Shown here piece by piece: positions 1-10,601 of a stretch of DNA of 64,000 nucleotides. Both the position numbers and the translations under genes were made by a program. The DNA lies in the NCBI GenBank assembly GCA_028095005.1, contig CM051460.1:73921676-73985675 (forward strand). Direction: 5' to 3'. A model generated the notes under the pieces. That model made no database searches and had not been told where the DNA came from. It saw only the letters and a program-made list of their open reading frames with translations. Each line of letters opens with the position of its first letter. Within the stretch, counting starts at the first letter, position 1. Source of the DNA: Rhynchospora pubera (lineage: Eukaryota; Streptophyta; Magnoliopsida; Poales; Cyperaceae).

Positions 1-93
1 TCATAAACGAAAAATAATCAATCCGTCCATCAGGAGTCATAAACAAGTCACAAGTTCATAAACAAAAAAAAAACAATCAGTCCATCATCATAA

Positions 94-1414
94 CTAACGC
101 CACCGCCTCCTCCTAGGTCCTGAAGGTGAAAATCTGTCAATCACCCTCACCGCACGCCTATCTCGTCTGGCCGGGGCAGTAAGCTCTCCTGAGTCAGTGG
201 AGTCAGTATCCCCATCGCCCTCCTCCTGGTGCTCCTCATGCTGATCCTCCTGCTGGTCCTCCTGAGCCTCCTGCTGCCCAGCCTCCTGAGGAGTCGCTAA
301 AGGGACATAGTCACCCTCCTCATCTGCGTCCGTCCGTAGCAATGTGCTGAACGAGTCTGTCCCTCCCATACTACCCAACGGAGTGCCAAATGATGGAATA
401 GAAGAAGGAGTAGGCACTGACGGAACAGTAAATGGAGGAAAAGAGGAAGGCATACCAAATGCTGCAAAGGAGTACGGTGGAGGATCATGATGCGGTGGCA
501 TGTGGGCGGTGAAAATGCCAGTGGGATCCTGAGAAATGCCAGCAAACTGCGAGGTCGATGCTGATGCACTATGCATGGATGGAGTAGGACCTGAGGCTGG
601 AAACTGAGTAGGAAAGAACGTGCGTGGTCCTAAAATATCATCTAATCGCCCGGTATTCAATCGACCATCCTATAATATTAAAAAAAACAATGTTAATGTA
701 AATAAATTAGTATTTAAAATTGAAACTTGCATATGAACGAATACTAACCGCATGCATCAGATCCTCTGCCTGAAGGTCTGTGGGTACAGTCGGACGTGCA
801 GAGGAAGACTCGTCCCCAGAATCTGGTATGTCCGCAATATTTGTTGGAAGTTCTCGCTGCTCCAACAAATCCTCCAACCTGTATAGAGGCCCGATATATA
901 TAGTTATTGAACAAATCCTCCAACTTCATAATTATTGAACAATGACATAATTATGAAGGTTGAATTTAAAATGCAAAAACGCAATAAAAAAATTAATTTT
1001 TTTAAAATTACCTCAAAGGCATGGAAGCATCATGCAACTGCGAACGACAGTGGGCGAGAATTGCCTTTCCCACCCTTCTGCACCCCTTCTTCACAACCAG
1101 TCCCAATGCATGAAGTGCATTCTTCAGCGCAGAGTTGCCCTGCAATTTACGAGAATAATGACATATTGCACAATTCCATTTACCAATCATACATTCCATA
1201 TTTTAAAAATTAAGACGTACCGTATTGCGAAGTCTGGACCCCATGTTTGTGTACTGCCTCTGAGCAAGAGGCAGCTGCTGAGTGCGCTGGAGACGTGCCT
1301 CGGGATCCTCTCGTGGCGTGGGTCTCTCGGAGGCACGTATTTCCAAAACCACCGGAAGTACCGCAACGTATCAGTAGCAGCCCAGGATCGAGTCTCCAGC
1401 TGGCGTGCTGCTAA
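94..1414 (-). pseudogene. 3' part of a gene split by a copia insertion (plant mobile domain/MAIN-like, probable)
   Basis: Four exon segments can be read on the minus strand: 1221-1414 (continuing from 47427-47542 on the far side of the copia element), 1012-1139, 749-878 and 94-669. Acceptor AG and donor GT signals flank them (for example AG at 1140-1141 and 879-880, GT at 747-748). The exon-2 to exon-3 join keeps frame only if a donor 4 nt past the obvious one is used. The encoded chain has an aromatic stretch (YFRWFWKYVPP), an acidic Ser/Asp-rich linker, a Pro/Ser-rich segment, a Glu/Gln-rich run (EAQEDQQEDQHEEHQEE) and a basic C-terminus (RRRRWR) that could be a nuclear signal. The order 'QFGLYQ...PPP', then a Trp-rich block, then an acidic tail resembles plant mobile domain/MAIN-like proteins, which are often transposon-derived. 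The family call is an inference. Bases 1-93 look like 3' flank. The gene cannot be expressed intact with 46 kb inserted in an exon. Confidence 0.5.
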
Positions 1415-1555
1415 TGTTAGGAAACTGCCCAATTTTAATTTTAGACTAATTACTTTTAATTAATCCAATTAAACAAAGAGCAAGAAGATCTAGTACATAG
1501 CTAATTCGACACAAAGAGAAAGGGGTGGAATTTATACCTCCCGCGAAATCGTATT
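1415..1555 (-). repeat. copia 3' LTR, outer fragment
   Basis: The 141 bases match 45650-45790 of the other LTR with about one visible difference (CTGCCC versus CTGTCC near the end). The match stops at GTATT, where gag sequence of the Tat element begins. The LTR resumes at 38339. The two bases TT at 1554-1555 fit either side of the junction. Confidence 0.93.
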
Positions 1556-3257
1556 GGTACTATATGTCCCTTCGGGTAATCCAGTTGGTCAAACCTTGCA
1601 GGGTAAGGTCGGCCTGTGAAATTGACGGGCAGTTGAGTGCCCCCAATCCCTAGAGATTGCAGTTTCTGATCCATGGCCCTTTGCATCCTTTCCATCATAT
1701 CCTCAGGGTCAATGACATTAGTTTCCTTTCTTTCAAGCAACTCCTCTTCAGAGATTTCACTGGAGCTGTTATCCTTTTCCCACACTATTTTGGAGTGGGA
1801 TTTCTTGGTTTTCTTTTTGTTTTTGGATTTTGGTTTAGAAGCCATTCCTTGGGTTTCGGTTGACATTAGTGCATCGTTGTTTGAAACGGCATAGCTTGGG
1901 CGTGCCCCCTTTTTGGCTATGTGTTTCTGGACTTCCGCGCATGCCGCGGTTACCCGAGCATTTTCCGCTTGGAGTTGCTCAAGTTGCTTGGTTTTCTCTT
2001 CCAGCTCCTTGCGAAGATGGGCCATCTCGTCAGATATTTCCTCGAGGATTTCAATTTCCTCGTCAACATCTTCAGACGAACTTCCATGATCCGGATTTGG
2101 ATCCTCTTCCTCACTTGCAATGTTATCAGTGGTCTGTTGGACAATTTCCTCTATTACCGGGCTGCGGTTCCTGGGCCGCCCTACCCGTTTGGGAGGTTTC
2201 GATGCTGAAGCTTTTCCTTTCTGCCCTCGTGTTTCCACGGGGACACTTTCGGAGTGAGGCGATTCCTGGGAACCCGTCCCGACCATACGGACTTCCGCCG
2301 TTTCCTCGTCATCGTCGTCATTACTATCCATTGACACATGATATACTGAGGCAGAATCAGCATTCCGCCTCTTCCTCATCACATATTTCTTTTTGGTTTT
2401 ATTTTTCATCATCTGACTCGCCACCTGGCTAGCCAGAGAGGTATCTTTTTCTTTTGGCACCCATCGCTTGGTGCCCCCTGTATTTTGCTTGGGAGCGGGG
2501 ATGGGTTCCAGTTGTTTGGGCTTCCAAACCTGCTTCACTTTTCCTTTGGCCTTCATTGAGCGGGCATTGGGCTGGAGCGATGGAAAGGTAAGCCGGTCAA
2601 AGACTGAAGCGGGTGGGCCACAGTCCTTTTTTCTGACGCACTATAGTCCGCGTCTCCCTCTCGGTGGTCCTCGCGATAGGGAAAGCGGAGCCTTTGATGC
2701 GCCGGGAACTTGAGCCTGTCCTTGATGGACGGCTTGTTGGAGTTGGCAGGGATCGCAGTGACAATCCTGCGGGACTTGCGGGACCTCTTGACAATCTTGA
2801 AGGCCGCATGAATGGCCTCCACTGCCTTGTGTTTTGGGTGGGTCACTTTCTCTGTCTCAGAGACTGAGGCGTACATGGGGAGCTCTCAATCCTCTCTGAG
2901 GCGCATTACTTCACCTCCCTTTTTGAGTACATGCAGAGGGGCGAAGGTATTGCTGAGCGAAAGGTCAGTGATGGTATCAGGTTGCTGGACCAGGTGGAGG
3001 GCTCGGGCCCTCGAGATCCTAGTCCTCTTCTCCTTTTTGAGTTTCGGGGCTGTTGCCCCCTTGACATGGGTGGTTGCTGCCTGACCCTTCTTGGTGCTAG
3101 GGGCAGACCTTTCAGAGACTTTCACTGATGCTTCACCAGCAAGCATCACAGGGGAGATTTGCACGACAGCTTGGACGGGCACATGGAGGGTCACGGTTAC
3201 TACTGCCTTCCTGTGGCGAAGACGCTCGCCTTTCACGATTTGACTCCAGGTAAACAT
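1556..3257 (-). pseudogene. truncated second copy of the gag N-terminal region
   Basis: This copy starts with MFTWSQIVKGE at 3257 and follows the same protein as 31136-29434, ending abruptly at 1556 where copia LTR sequence begins. It has two defects that the right copy lacks: a TGG-to-TGA stop at about 2883 and a one-base deletion near 2605 that shifts the frame. Conversely it lacks the right copy's stop at 29895. The part after the shift is open to the junction and includes a coiled-coil-like Leu/Glu stretch and a basic GRPRNR motif. Placed beyond a complete LTR, it shows that the element was once a tandem array sharing LTRs. Confidence 0.85.
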
Positions 3258-3373
3258 GATTCCTGCAATGGAGAAAACTTAGAGTCAACCATTAGTATTT
3301 TCTTTGAATATTATAGACTTAATTCCACTTTTGCATTTAAACTTTGATTATGCCCCGATGAGAGGAGAAAAAT

Positions 3374-3391
3374 GTCCCACCGGGCGTGCCA
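3374..3391 (-). promoter_or_regulatory. primer-binding-site-like motif, left copy
   Basis: The minus strand reads TGGCACGCCCGGTGGGAC, starting five bases after the CA that ends the LTR. Position and the initial TGG fit a primer site. I did not assign the tRNA. Confidence 0.65.
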
Positions 3392-3879
3392 GAATCTGTC
3401 TCGCACTTTTTCAGTCCGACCACGGAAGATCAGATAGTCCTCTATGGGGCGAAGAAAATGCGGATCAGATACCCCTCGAGCATCTTGAGACCCGTCGTTA
3501 TTACCCATTCCAAACGAGCGAAGGGCACTAATGCGGTTCTAAGTACCTCGAGAGTTGATTGTTTGTCGTAGGTCCTTTTTTTCCAGTAAGCGCAAGCCCC
3601 TACTGTTAATTACCTCCGAACTCAGTTACGGACTGAGCCAAGAGCACCTCTAGATCGGGATAATCAAAGTTTAAATGTCGCAAGTGGATGAAGTCCATTT
3701 TAATAAAAGGATTGTGTCTTGATAGGGAGTTTCAGGGTGAAAAGCAATGCAGAAGGGCAGTTATCTTAACAGAGCCATGCAAACATGAATGATGTGGTTT
3801 AATTCTTTAGTTTCACATTTTAAGACATTTAGGTTGTTTTTTACTTTGCTGTGTCAGGCTTAGTGCCGTTACAGAGATT

Positions 3880-4250
3880 TTTGAGTTCGATACTAGGAAA
3901 TTTAGTATCCTAGATCAATCCTCAATCGTTTGGGGATTTAGAGATTTTGGGATTTCGCTCAAGTCTTGAGTACAGATGCGCTATGCCTTCTCTTGACATG
4001 AACTTAGGTGATGGTCGTTGGTTGACTTTTCTTCTGGTCACCTGGGCATCAGATTTCAGTCTGCTTCTGGTCAAACATGCTGTGAACTTGTAGAAACAGG
4101 CTGTTAGATTTGAGTCCAACGCTAGAAAATAGGGTATTCTAGGTCAGCTCTCAATCGTTTTGAGGAACTTAGGGATTTTTGGGATTTTCGTTCAAGTCGC
4201 GAGTACAGATGCGCTATGCCTTCTCTTGACAGGAACTTCAGTGATAATTC
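3880..4250. repeat. internal duplication in the Tat LTR
   Basis: Two related stretches of about 140 bp (about 3884-4017 and 4104-4250) both run from a 'GAGTYC...CTAGGAAAT/CTAGAAAAT' start through 'GAGTACAGATGCGCTATGCC' to 'TTCTCTTGACA'. The same pair occurs at about 31763-32130 in the other LTR, so it predates this insertion. Confidence 0.75.
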
Positions 4251-4334
4251 AGAATTGACTTTTCCTTTATCTCAATCTGAATATCAGGAGGGTGTCTCCT
4301 TCAAGGCGAAACGCGATGCAGTCTTGAAGGGACG

Positions 4335-4620
4335 AACTTTTGACTTTTAAGACTTTATGTCACTTTTGACTTTGTGTCTCTTGAGTCACTTTTAGGCTTT
4401 GTGCCATTTTGACTTTGGGTCACTTTTAGATTTTGTGTCATTTAGACTTCATGTCATTTAGACTTTGTGTCATTTAGACTTTGTGTCACTTTTGGACTTT
4501 GTGTCACTTTTGGACTTTGTGTCATTTTTAGACTTTGTGTCATTTTGACTTTGTGTCATTTTGACTTTATGTCATTTTGAAGTTTTGACTTTTGATTTTG
4601 CATTAGAAGTTTGGACTTTT
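4335..4620. repeat. minisatellite in the Tat LTR (unit about 15-18 bp)
   Basis: A head-to-tail array of variants of GACTTTGTGTCATTTT, about fifteen units, grades into looser GACTTTTGAGTTT repeats up to about 4800. The array recurs at about 32215-32500 in the second LTR with a few base changes. Confidence 0.8.
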
Positions 4621-7099
4621 GAGTTTGACTTTTAAGTCTTTAAGTTAGCACTTTTGGAGTCTGACTTTTGAGTTGGACTTTTGAGTTTTGGTTTTTTGGA
4701 CTTTAGTCTAAAGTTTGAACTTGGTTTGAACTTTTGAATTCTGGCGTTCTGGACTTTGGACTTTTTAGTTATAACTTTTGAGTTATAGACTTTCGGTGTT
4801 TGGTTGAGATTTTGAGTTTGGACTTTTAAATTTGTACTTTTAAATTCCCCCTCTTTTTTTTTTGGGTGACATGTATACTTTTTTATTTCAATTTTGTTTG
4901 TGAGTCTTGATGCTTGACTGTGCCTTTTGTTCAGAACAGGGAATGCCAGATGTACTTGCTGTCCAGAACATAATATGTTCAAAATGATTTTTTTTTCTTT
5001 CTTTATTTCCTTTTCTTTATTATTATTTTTTTTATTTAACCATATTATTATTATCATTACATATATATTTTTTTTACTTATGGTTATCCCTTAAAATATT
5101 TTGTACCTTGGTGTTTTAGCATAACATAACACATCAAAATACTCCTCATATTTTCTTGACATTTTGATATTTTATTGGAATTTTTCTGACAATCTAGCTA
5201 TTTTTAATGTATTTTTGAAGTTTCCTGCGTAGCAGAATTTTCTGATTGGTTGTAGCTTTGCTGTTTTGTGTTGTGCTTGTCAGGGATTCATTGCACTGCC
5301 AGCGTCACAGAGGATCCTCCTGGGTCGCTGAAGTTAGTAGCTGACTGAGCCACTTGGATTGCACTCGCGCCTATACGCCGAATGGGTTCGAGTTCGAGTC
5401 GGGCTGGCTCTGTGGGTCCTGCCCGTCAGCGGAGCTTATCTGAGCTCCGAGTTCGTTCAGCATTCGCTTCGTTTCAACCTCCTTCCCTCCTTCGTCTCTG
5501 TTGACTCGTCGGCAACGAGGGTTGACCCGGCGATTCCGGCTGTCATTCTGACCATGAGTTGGTTCTGCAGGGTCGTCTTCTCACCCTCTTCTCCATCCCA
5601 TCTTCAATTTTGGTCGTGCCTATCCAATTGGTCACATTTCTTCATGCTTCAAACATGGTCCGACGACATGCTCAGGGAGCAAATTGAGGGCCACAAGTGA
5701 AGATTCTCAGTTGAGGGATGCCTTTTGAGCATTGAGGGAGCTTCCTTAAGTCACTTACCACGACAGAGGGAGGCACAGGTACTGTAATTTAACCGTGGCT
5801 CAAGCCTAGGGTCCGGTCTTAGTTCCACCATATTTGCAACCAATACTTGGCTTCACTTAGCAATATTCACTTCCATTCTGATATGTATACACCTCACTGT
5901 TGCCCATCACTTGGAAGGACTTAGTGTCTCATTAGGGACTGTCTTGGCTTAATTTTGAAATTTCACTGAGTGTTGATTTCAGTTCAGTTTTTGGCACAGA
6001 AGTGTAATGTGATATAATTTGACAATTGGGGTACCATAACTTCAGATTTTATCTTACTCATTTCAATCACAACACTAAACTCCAGGATTGTTTTTTTTTT
6101 TTTAGTACAGACCCCCCCCCCCATTTTCATGTTGATCATTCATGGTTTGGATTCAGGCTTGACGTTCATCTTTACTCACTGGAATTGGGAAGGATTTTAA
6201 GACTAAAACCACAGACCCATGTCGCCTCTACCATGATTTTCATTTGAAGATGTTATCATGTAGAATGACACCCAAGCTTGTTAATTATTCTGATTATACC
6301 TGCTGAGTCCCTTTTTTTTTTTTTTTTTTTTTACAGTATGAGTATAAGGAGTCCTTATGTTTCTTGAAAAGCTTGCCTCACATGTACATATTTTTTTAAT
6401 GAATTTATACAGGCCATATTTCTTTAACAAAGACATCATGTGTATCCTTCTTCTTTTATATCATCCACTGGTACTGAATTTCACTTTGTTGTTGTTTTTT
6501 CTTTTTTTTTTTTAGATCGTGATAGGAGCCCCTCTTTTCATACTATAAGATGTACCAAAGAACTTAGACAGAAATGCCCCTGTGAATATGTGAATTGTGT
6601 AAACTTACTCACTGTTTTCCCTATTTGATACATTGTATATGTTTGTTGTTTTTTTTTTACTAAAAATAGATGAGGTAATAATATTTTTTAGTTTAGTCCC
6701 CCTACTTTTTTATTATTGAGTAGACATATTTGTTTTTTTTTTTTGGCTAGCTTTAGTGTGTTCTGTTACTACCTATGCTGATTTAAAATTTTCTTTTGAC
6801 AAACCATGGGAGTACCTCATGTATGTCAGATATGCCTTTCTGTACATACTCTCAGGCAAGCACCCCTGGTTGCAGTTACACCTTAAACATATTTAATCAT
6901 TTTTTTTAGTTCTAATGAGACATGTTTTTGACAAAATAAAGCCTAGCTACTGCATATTAAAATTTCCCTTTTTTACTACCCACTGTTTCTTTACCTATAG
7001 ACCCCCAATTTTCTATTTATTACATTTTTGCTAGACTTGAGCTCCTTTATTAATTAATCTTATTCATGAAACTTAAGAGACCATTATTAATTGTCAAGA

Positions 7100-7570
7100 C
7101 ATGGTTATGTGCATGAGTGTGCGCTCTCAGGCAAGCACCCCTCATGCATGGAACCATGTTCCTCCACCAGACTTTGCTTCAACATTTTTAAGATTTTAGG
7201 GGACTCATTGACATAAGTTTTATACATGACTTTTGAAACGACTATTATTAATGTTGAAACACAGATAGATGCATGAGTGTGCGCTCTCAGGCAAGCACCC
7301 CTCACACATAAACCTATGCCTCTCCACAGAAATTTTCCTTTTAGCATTTTTTTAACATTAAGAGACTCATTGACATAGGTTTTATACATGACTTTTGAAA
7401 CGACTATTATTAATGTTGAAACACAAATAGATGCATGAGTGTGCGCTCTCAGGCAAGCACCCCTCACACATGAACCTATGCCTCTCCACAGAAATTTTCC
7501 TTTTAGCATTTTTTTAACATTAAGAGACTCATTGACATAGGCAAGTGTGTGCTCTCTGGCAAGCACCCCT
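7100..7570. repeat. tandem repeat in the Tat LTR (unit about 160 bp)
   Basis: Copies start near 7111, 7271, 7433 and 7541 (the last shortened). Each contains TGCGCTCTCAGGCAAGCACC, and a lone copy of this core is at about 6850. The same array is at 34970-35441 in the other LTR. The apparent 153-codon frame across it is just the repeat read through and not a gene. Confidence 0.85.
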
Positions 7571-10467
7571 TACCCATGTCTCTGAGCCCTAGAACAGCAA
7601 TAGCGAGTGATCTACATGGAAACCTTTTACAATCAACACTTATCTTCTGAATAAGAAAACAAGAGAAGCACAAGGATTGGAAGGGAAAATCAAGAAAGGG
7701 AATAACACTTTTGTATTGAAAATTGACACAGTAGCTTTCCTACCTCTCTTTGAAAATGCTTCTACTTGATTACAATAGTGTAACTAAATAATTTGACAGA
7801 GTTTTAGCTTGCTCCTTTTTTTCTCTCCTTTTTTCGGTGGTGATCATCTTCTTTTATAGGGGAAGGCTTCTAGGGTTTAGCTCTTCCTCTTTTACACATG
7901 GCATCATCTCTGTGTTTTGATCCTTGATGGAGGGACATGATACAATGTGAAACTGCCGCCTTACTTCTTCATTTCTTTCTCCAGTCTTGATTTCTACTGT
8001 CCAAGCATACTATCCAATATGCTCATGACATCTGGCACTTGTGCAATTGCAGTAGCTTGATTGCTTACACTTCTACTTTCTTATACCTGCCATGGTGGAT
8101 TACCATGACAAGTGGGTCCCAGGTTTTTTGGTAAACACACTTGCTCCTAATGTGCTTGAGGGAGGGGTTAATCTTGGCGCCAAGTACCCTGCTGCATAGG
8201 TGGCACATTTTCTTTTATCCATCAATTGATGAGAGGTTGTGATGGTTTCTGAATGCTAGGGTCTAGGGGGGATAGCTACTTTGCCCCCTTTTGCTATTTT
8301 AGGGGTCTGGGTGCAAAATTACATTGCCCAGCGCCTTAATTGAGCCTGAGGCAGTGTACTTGCTTGGTAAATTTTATGTTTTCACCATGATTCGAGCCAT
8401 CAATACTGTGTGTAGGCATGCATGGCCTAATTTGATTTGTTGCCTTTGCTGTTGGGTGTTTTGCAACCCAGTTGGCAATGGATTTGAAGGGTTTAGCACT
8501 CTTAATTGGGCTATTTCTTCTACTTGTTGAGGTCATTAAGTAGTTTCATGCTTTGTTTTATATTTGCCTAATCTCAGTTTTGACCATAGTCAACTCCAGA
8601 TTTACCAAGCATTTCACATGAGTCACTTGGTTCTGTTGGTGCTTACTATGTAATTGGGTGTGTACCATGCATTTATGATCCCAATTTTGCCACCAATTAT
8701 TGGTAATTTGGAATATGTGGCAGGGTTCAGAGGGGTATAATGGGAACTCTATGTTCATTCCCTATTGAACTATGCTCCATATTGCTTTGTCTCATGCCCC
8801 AATTGACAGATATGCCCATGGTTACTTTGTGATGTCATTTTCAAGCGCATTGTGCTACTTTGGTGCATCATGAGATGTTATGCCTCTTTGGCTGCACCTG
8901 TGTTTGAGGCAGTATTGCCAACACTTACATCCCTCCATCTATTTAGTCAGATGGGTAAAGGAGTGGCCAGATATGATCCATGCACATGATTCCTCATGCC
9001 TACACCTGTACCTAGCCACATGACATTTCCATTACACAAAGTAATTGTCCATCATAGCCTTTCATTTCATCTCTTGCCCCCATCAGACGGCTCTCCTTGA
9101 ATCAGAAGGCAACATCACCATTCTGTTATCTCTGGGGTCTCGGTACTAAGGGACCATACTAGGTTCTTCTTTTCAGGGTGTAGTCTGATGAAAGACAGTC
9201 ATCGTCCCCTCCAGTCCTTCAATTCCTCTTGTCTTTTCCTTCCCATTTCACTGGAGACATCCAGTTAGAAGGCATCTCGACTGTGGTAGCATTAGAAGCC
9301 ACATACAACATCTGTGCATGCTCCCTGTTCAACACGAAGCTCAATTATTGCCTCCCACAGTGTATTCGACCCTCTCCTCTCCATTTGTACATCATCGCCA
9401 TTCTTGCTCGAAGCTGAGATAGCTCATCCTTCCTTACAAGCTTCTTCGCTTAGAATTGTTTCATCAGGTGCATTGTTAGACCCTTCGAGAAGATGTAACA
9501 TGCTTCAATTGCACAATTACATCACCCGTTGTGCCTAATTTCTGACATTTCCCCTCTGACAGTCGGCCTCCTCATTCCCCAAATTAGGCCATTTCTTCTC
9601 CAATTCTCTGCAAATTTGGTGTCGCTGAGATCGTGGAAGCATCGCCTATCTATCAGTGAGGTTAGTTGGGGCCGAAGCGGCGCAGAACGGTGGAGAATCT
9701 CTTCTTTCCGCTGGTGTACGACGCGGTGTCAGACGGTACTGTTTCATCCCTTTTTTCCTCTTTTTTTTTCTTTTAAATTGTGGGACCCACTTTCTTTCGA
9801 CCAATCAGAAAATCCCATCAGTTGTCTTGGTTTTAGATTAGGATCCGTCCGTTGATTCTGGATAAGATTATCGTGATTTATCGTGGCCGTTAGATAGATG
9901 GGATTTTCTTATAACAGTATTTGTTGGTTTGGGTTTAAATCCCAATCCGAATGGGCCTTCAGTCCTGGCCCAGAACGGTTTTTTTTTAATATGAGTTTAA
10001 AGGCCCATCTGGATCTCTCCATTTATTTGGCTCCGGTGAGGTTCATCTCCATTTGTTCCAATAATGGAGGTGTCCATTTAACTGAATTTTGAGGATAATT
10101 GAGCTGCTTTATTTTTAGAAAAATTGTTTGGTGCCCTTCTGTAGGTCAATTTAACATGAAATTTTGCATGGTTCTTCACAAAAATATGAAGAATTTAGTT
10201 GCCACAAATTTTCTATTTTTTTGGACTCCGGTAATTGATTATAAGGATATCACAGGCACAAAATGGCATTCCTCGTAATTAATTAATTTACTGTCCATTT
10301 TTAAGAATTTCTGTGTTTTCCTTTCATGCGTTATGACCAATTATCAGGGCTATTTTGTTGGGTCATTGGTTATGTGGATGGGATTTTGATTATATGGTCT
10401 TGGATTTTGATGATAAAATAGGGAATTGTTCAAGGTTTTACGCAGCAGAATTTAGAGGCAAACAAAT

Positions 10468-10477
10468 GCCCCCCACC
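10468..10477 (-). promoter_or_regulatory. Tat element polypurine tract
   Basis: The minus strand reads GGTGGGGGGC, three bases before the LTR start TGTTTGCC. It is a typical Ty3/gypsy plus-strand primer and defines the LTR edge at 10464. Confidence 0.8.
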
Positions 10478-10601
10478 AGAGTGGACTGTGAGATATATCG
10501 ATCAGTCTACTCTGGTGTCCCCAACTTTTAAGCGTTTTTTTTAGTGGTTTGTAGACATTTTCTGGATGTTTGATATGGTTTTCGCTTTCTTGCAGATAGT
10601 T

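Larger units (their letters stand above)
3397..10464 (-). repeat. Tat element 3' LTR (about 7.07 kb)
   Basis: The LTR runs from TGTCTCGC to GGCAAACA. Its left edge is set by the primer-site-like motif at 3374-3391 and its right edge by the polypurine tract at 10468-10477. It matches 31276-38338 almost base for base, with occasional substitutions and small changes in T runs. Short open frames inside it (for example 5359-5700, 9529-9855) are equally present in the other copy, have no recognisable product and I do not consider them genes. Confidence 0.88.

Noticed and set aside
5365..5410. tRNA-like stretch containing GGTTCGAGTTCGAG
   Set aside because: The T-loop-like words are there, but I could not form an acceptor stem or anticodon arm around them.
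5359..5700. 113-codon plus frame in both LTRs
   Set aside because: No recognisable domain, no splice or promoter context. Conservation between the LTRs only reflects recent duplication.
7105..7566. 153-codon minus-strand frame in the LTR (also at 34975-35436)
   Set aside because: It is a read-through of the 160-bp tandem repeat, with the same residues repeated. No independent evidence for a protein.
1556..10464. The whole 8.9-kb direct repeat (1556-10464 = 29434-38338) taken as the LTR
   Set aside because: Its left part encodes gag and contains the primer-site-like motif. TG/CA ends, that motif and the polypurine tract put the LTR at 3397-10464 and 31276-38338.
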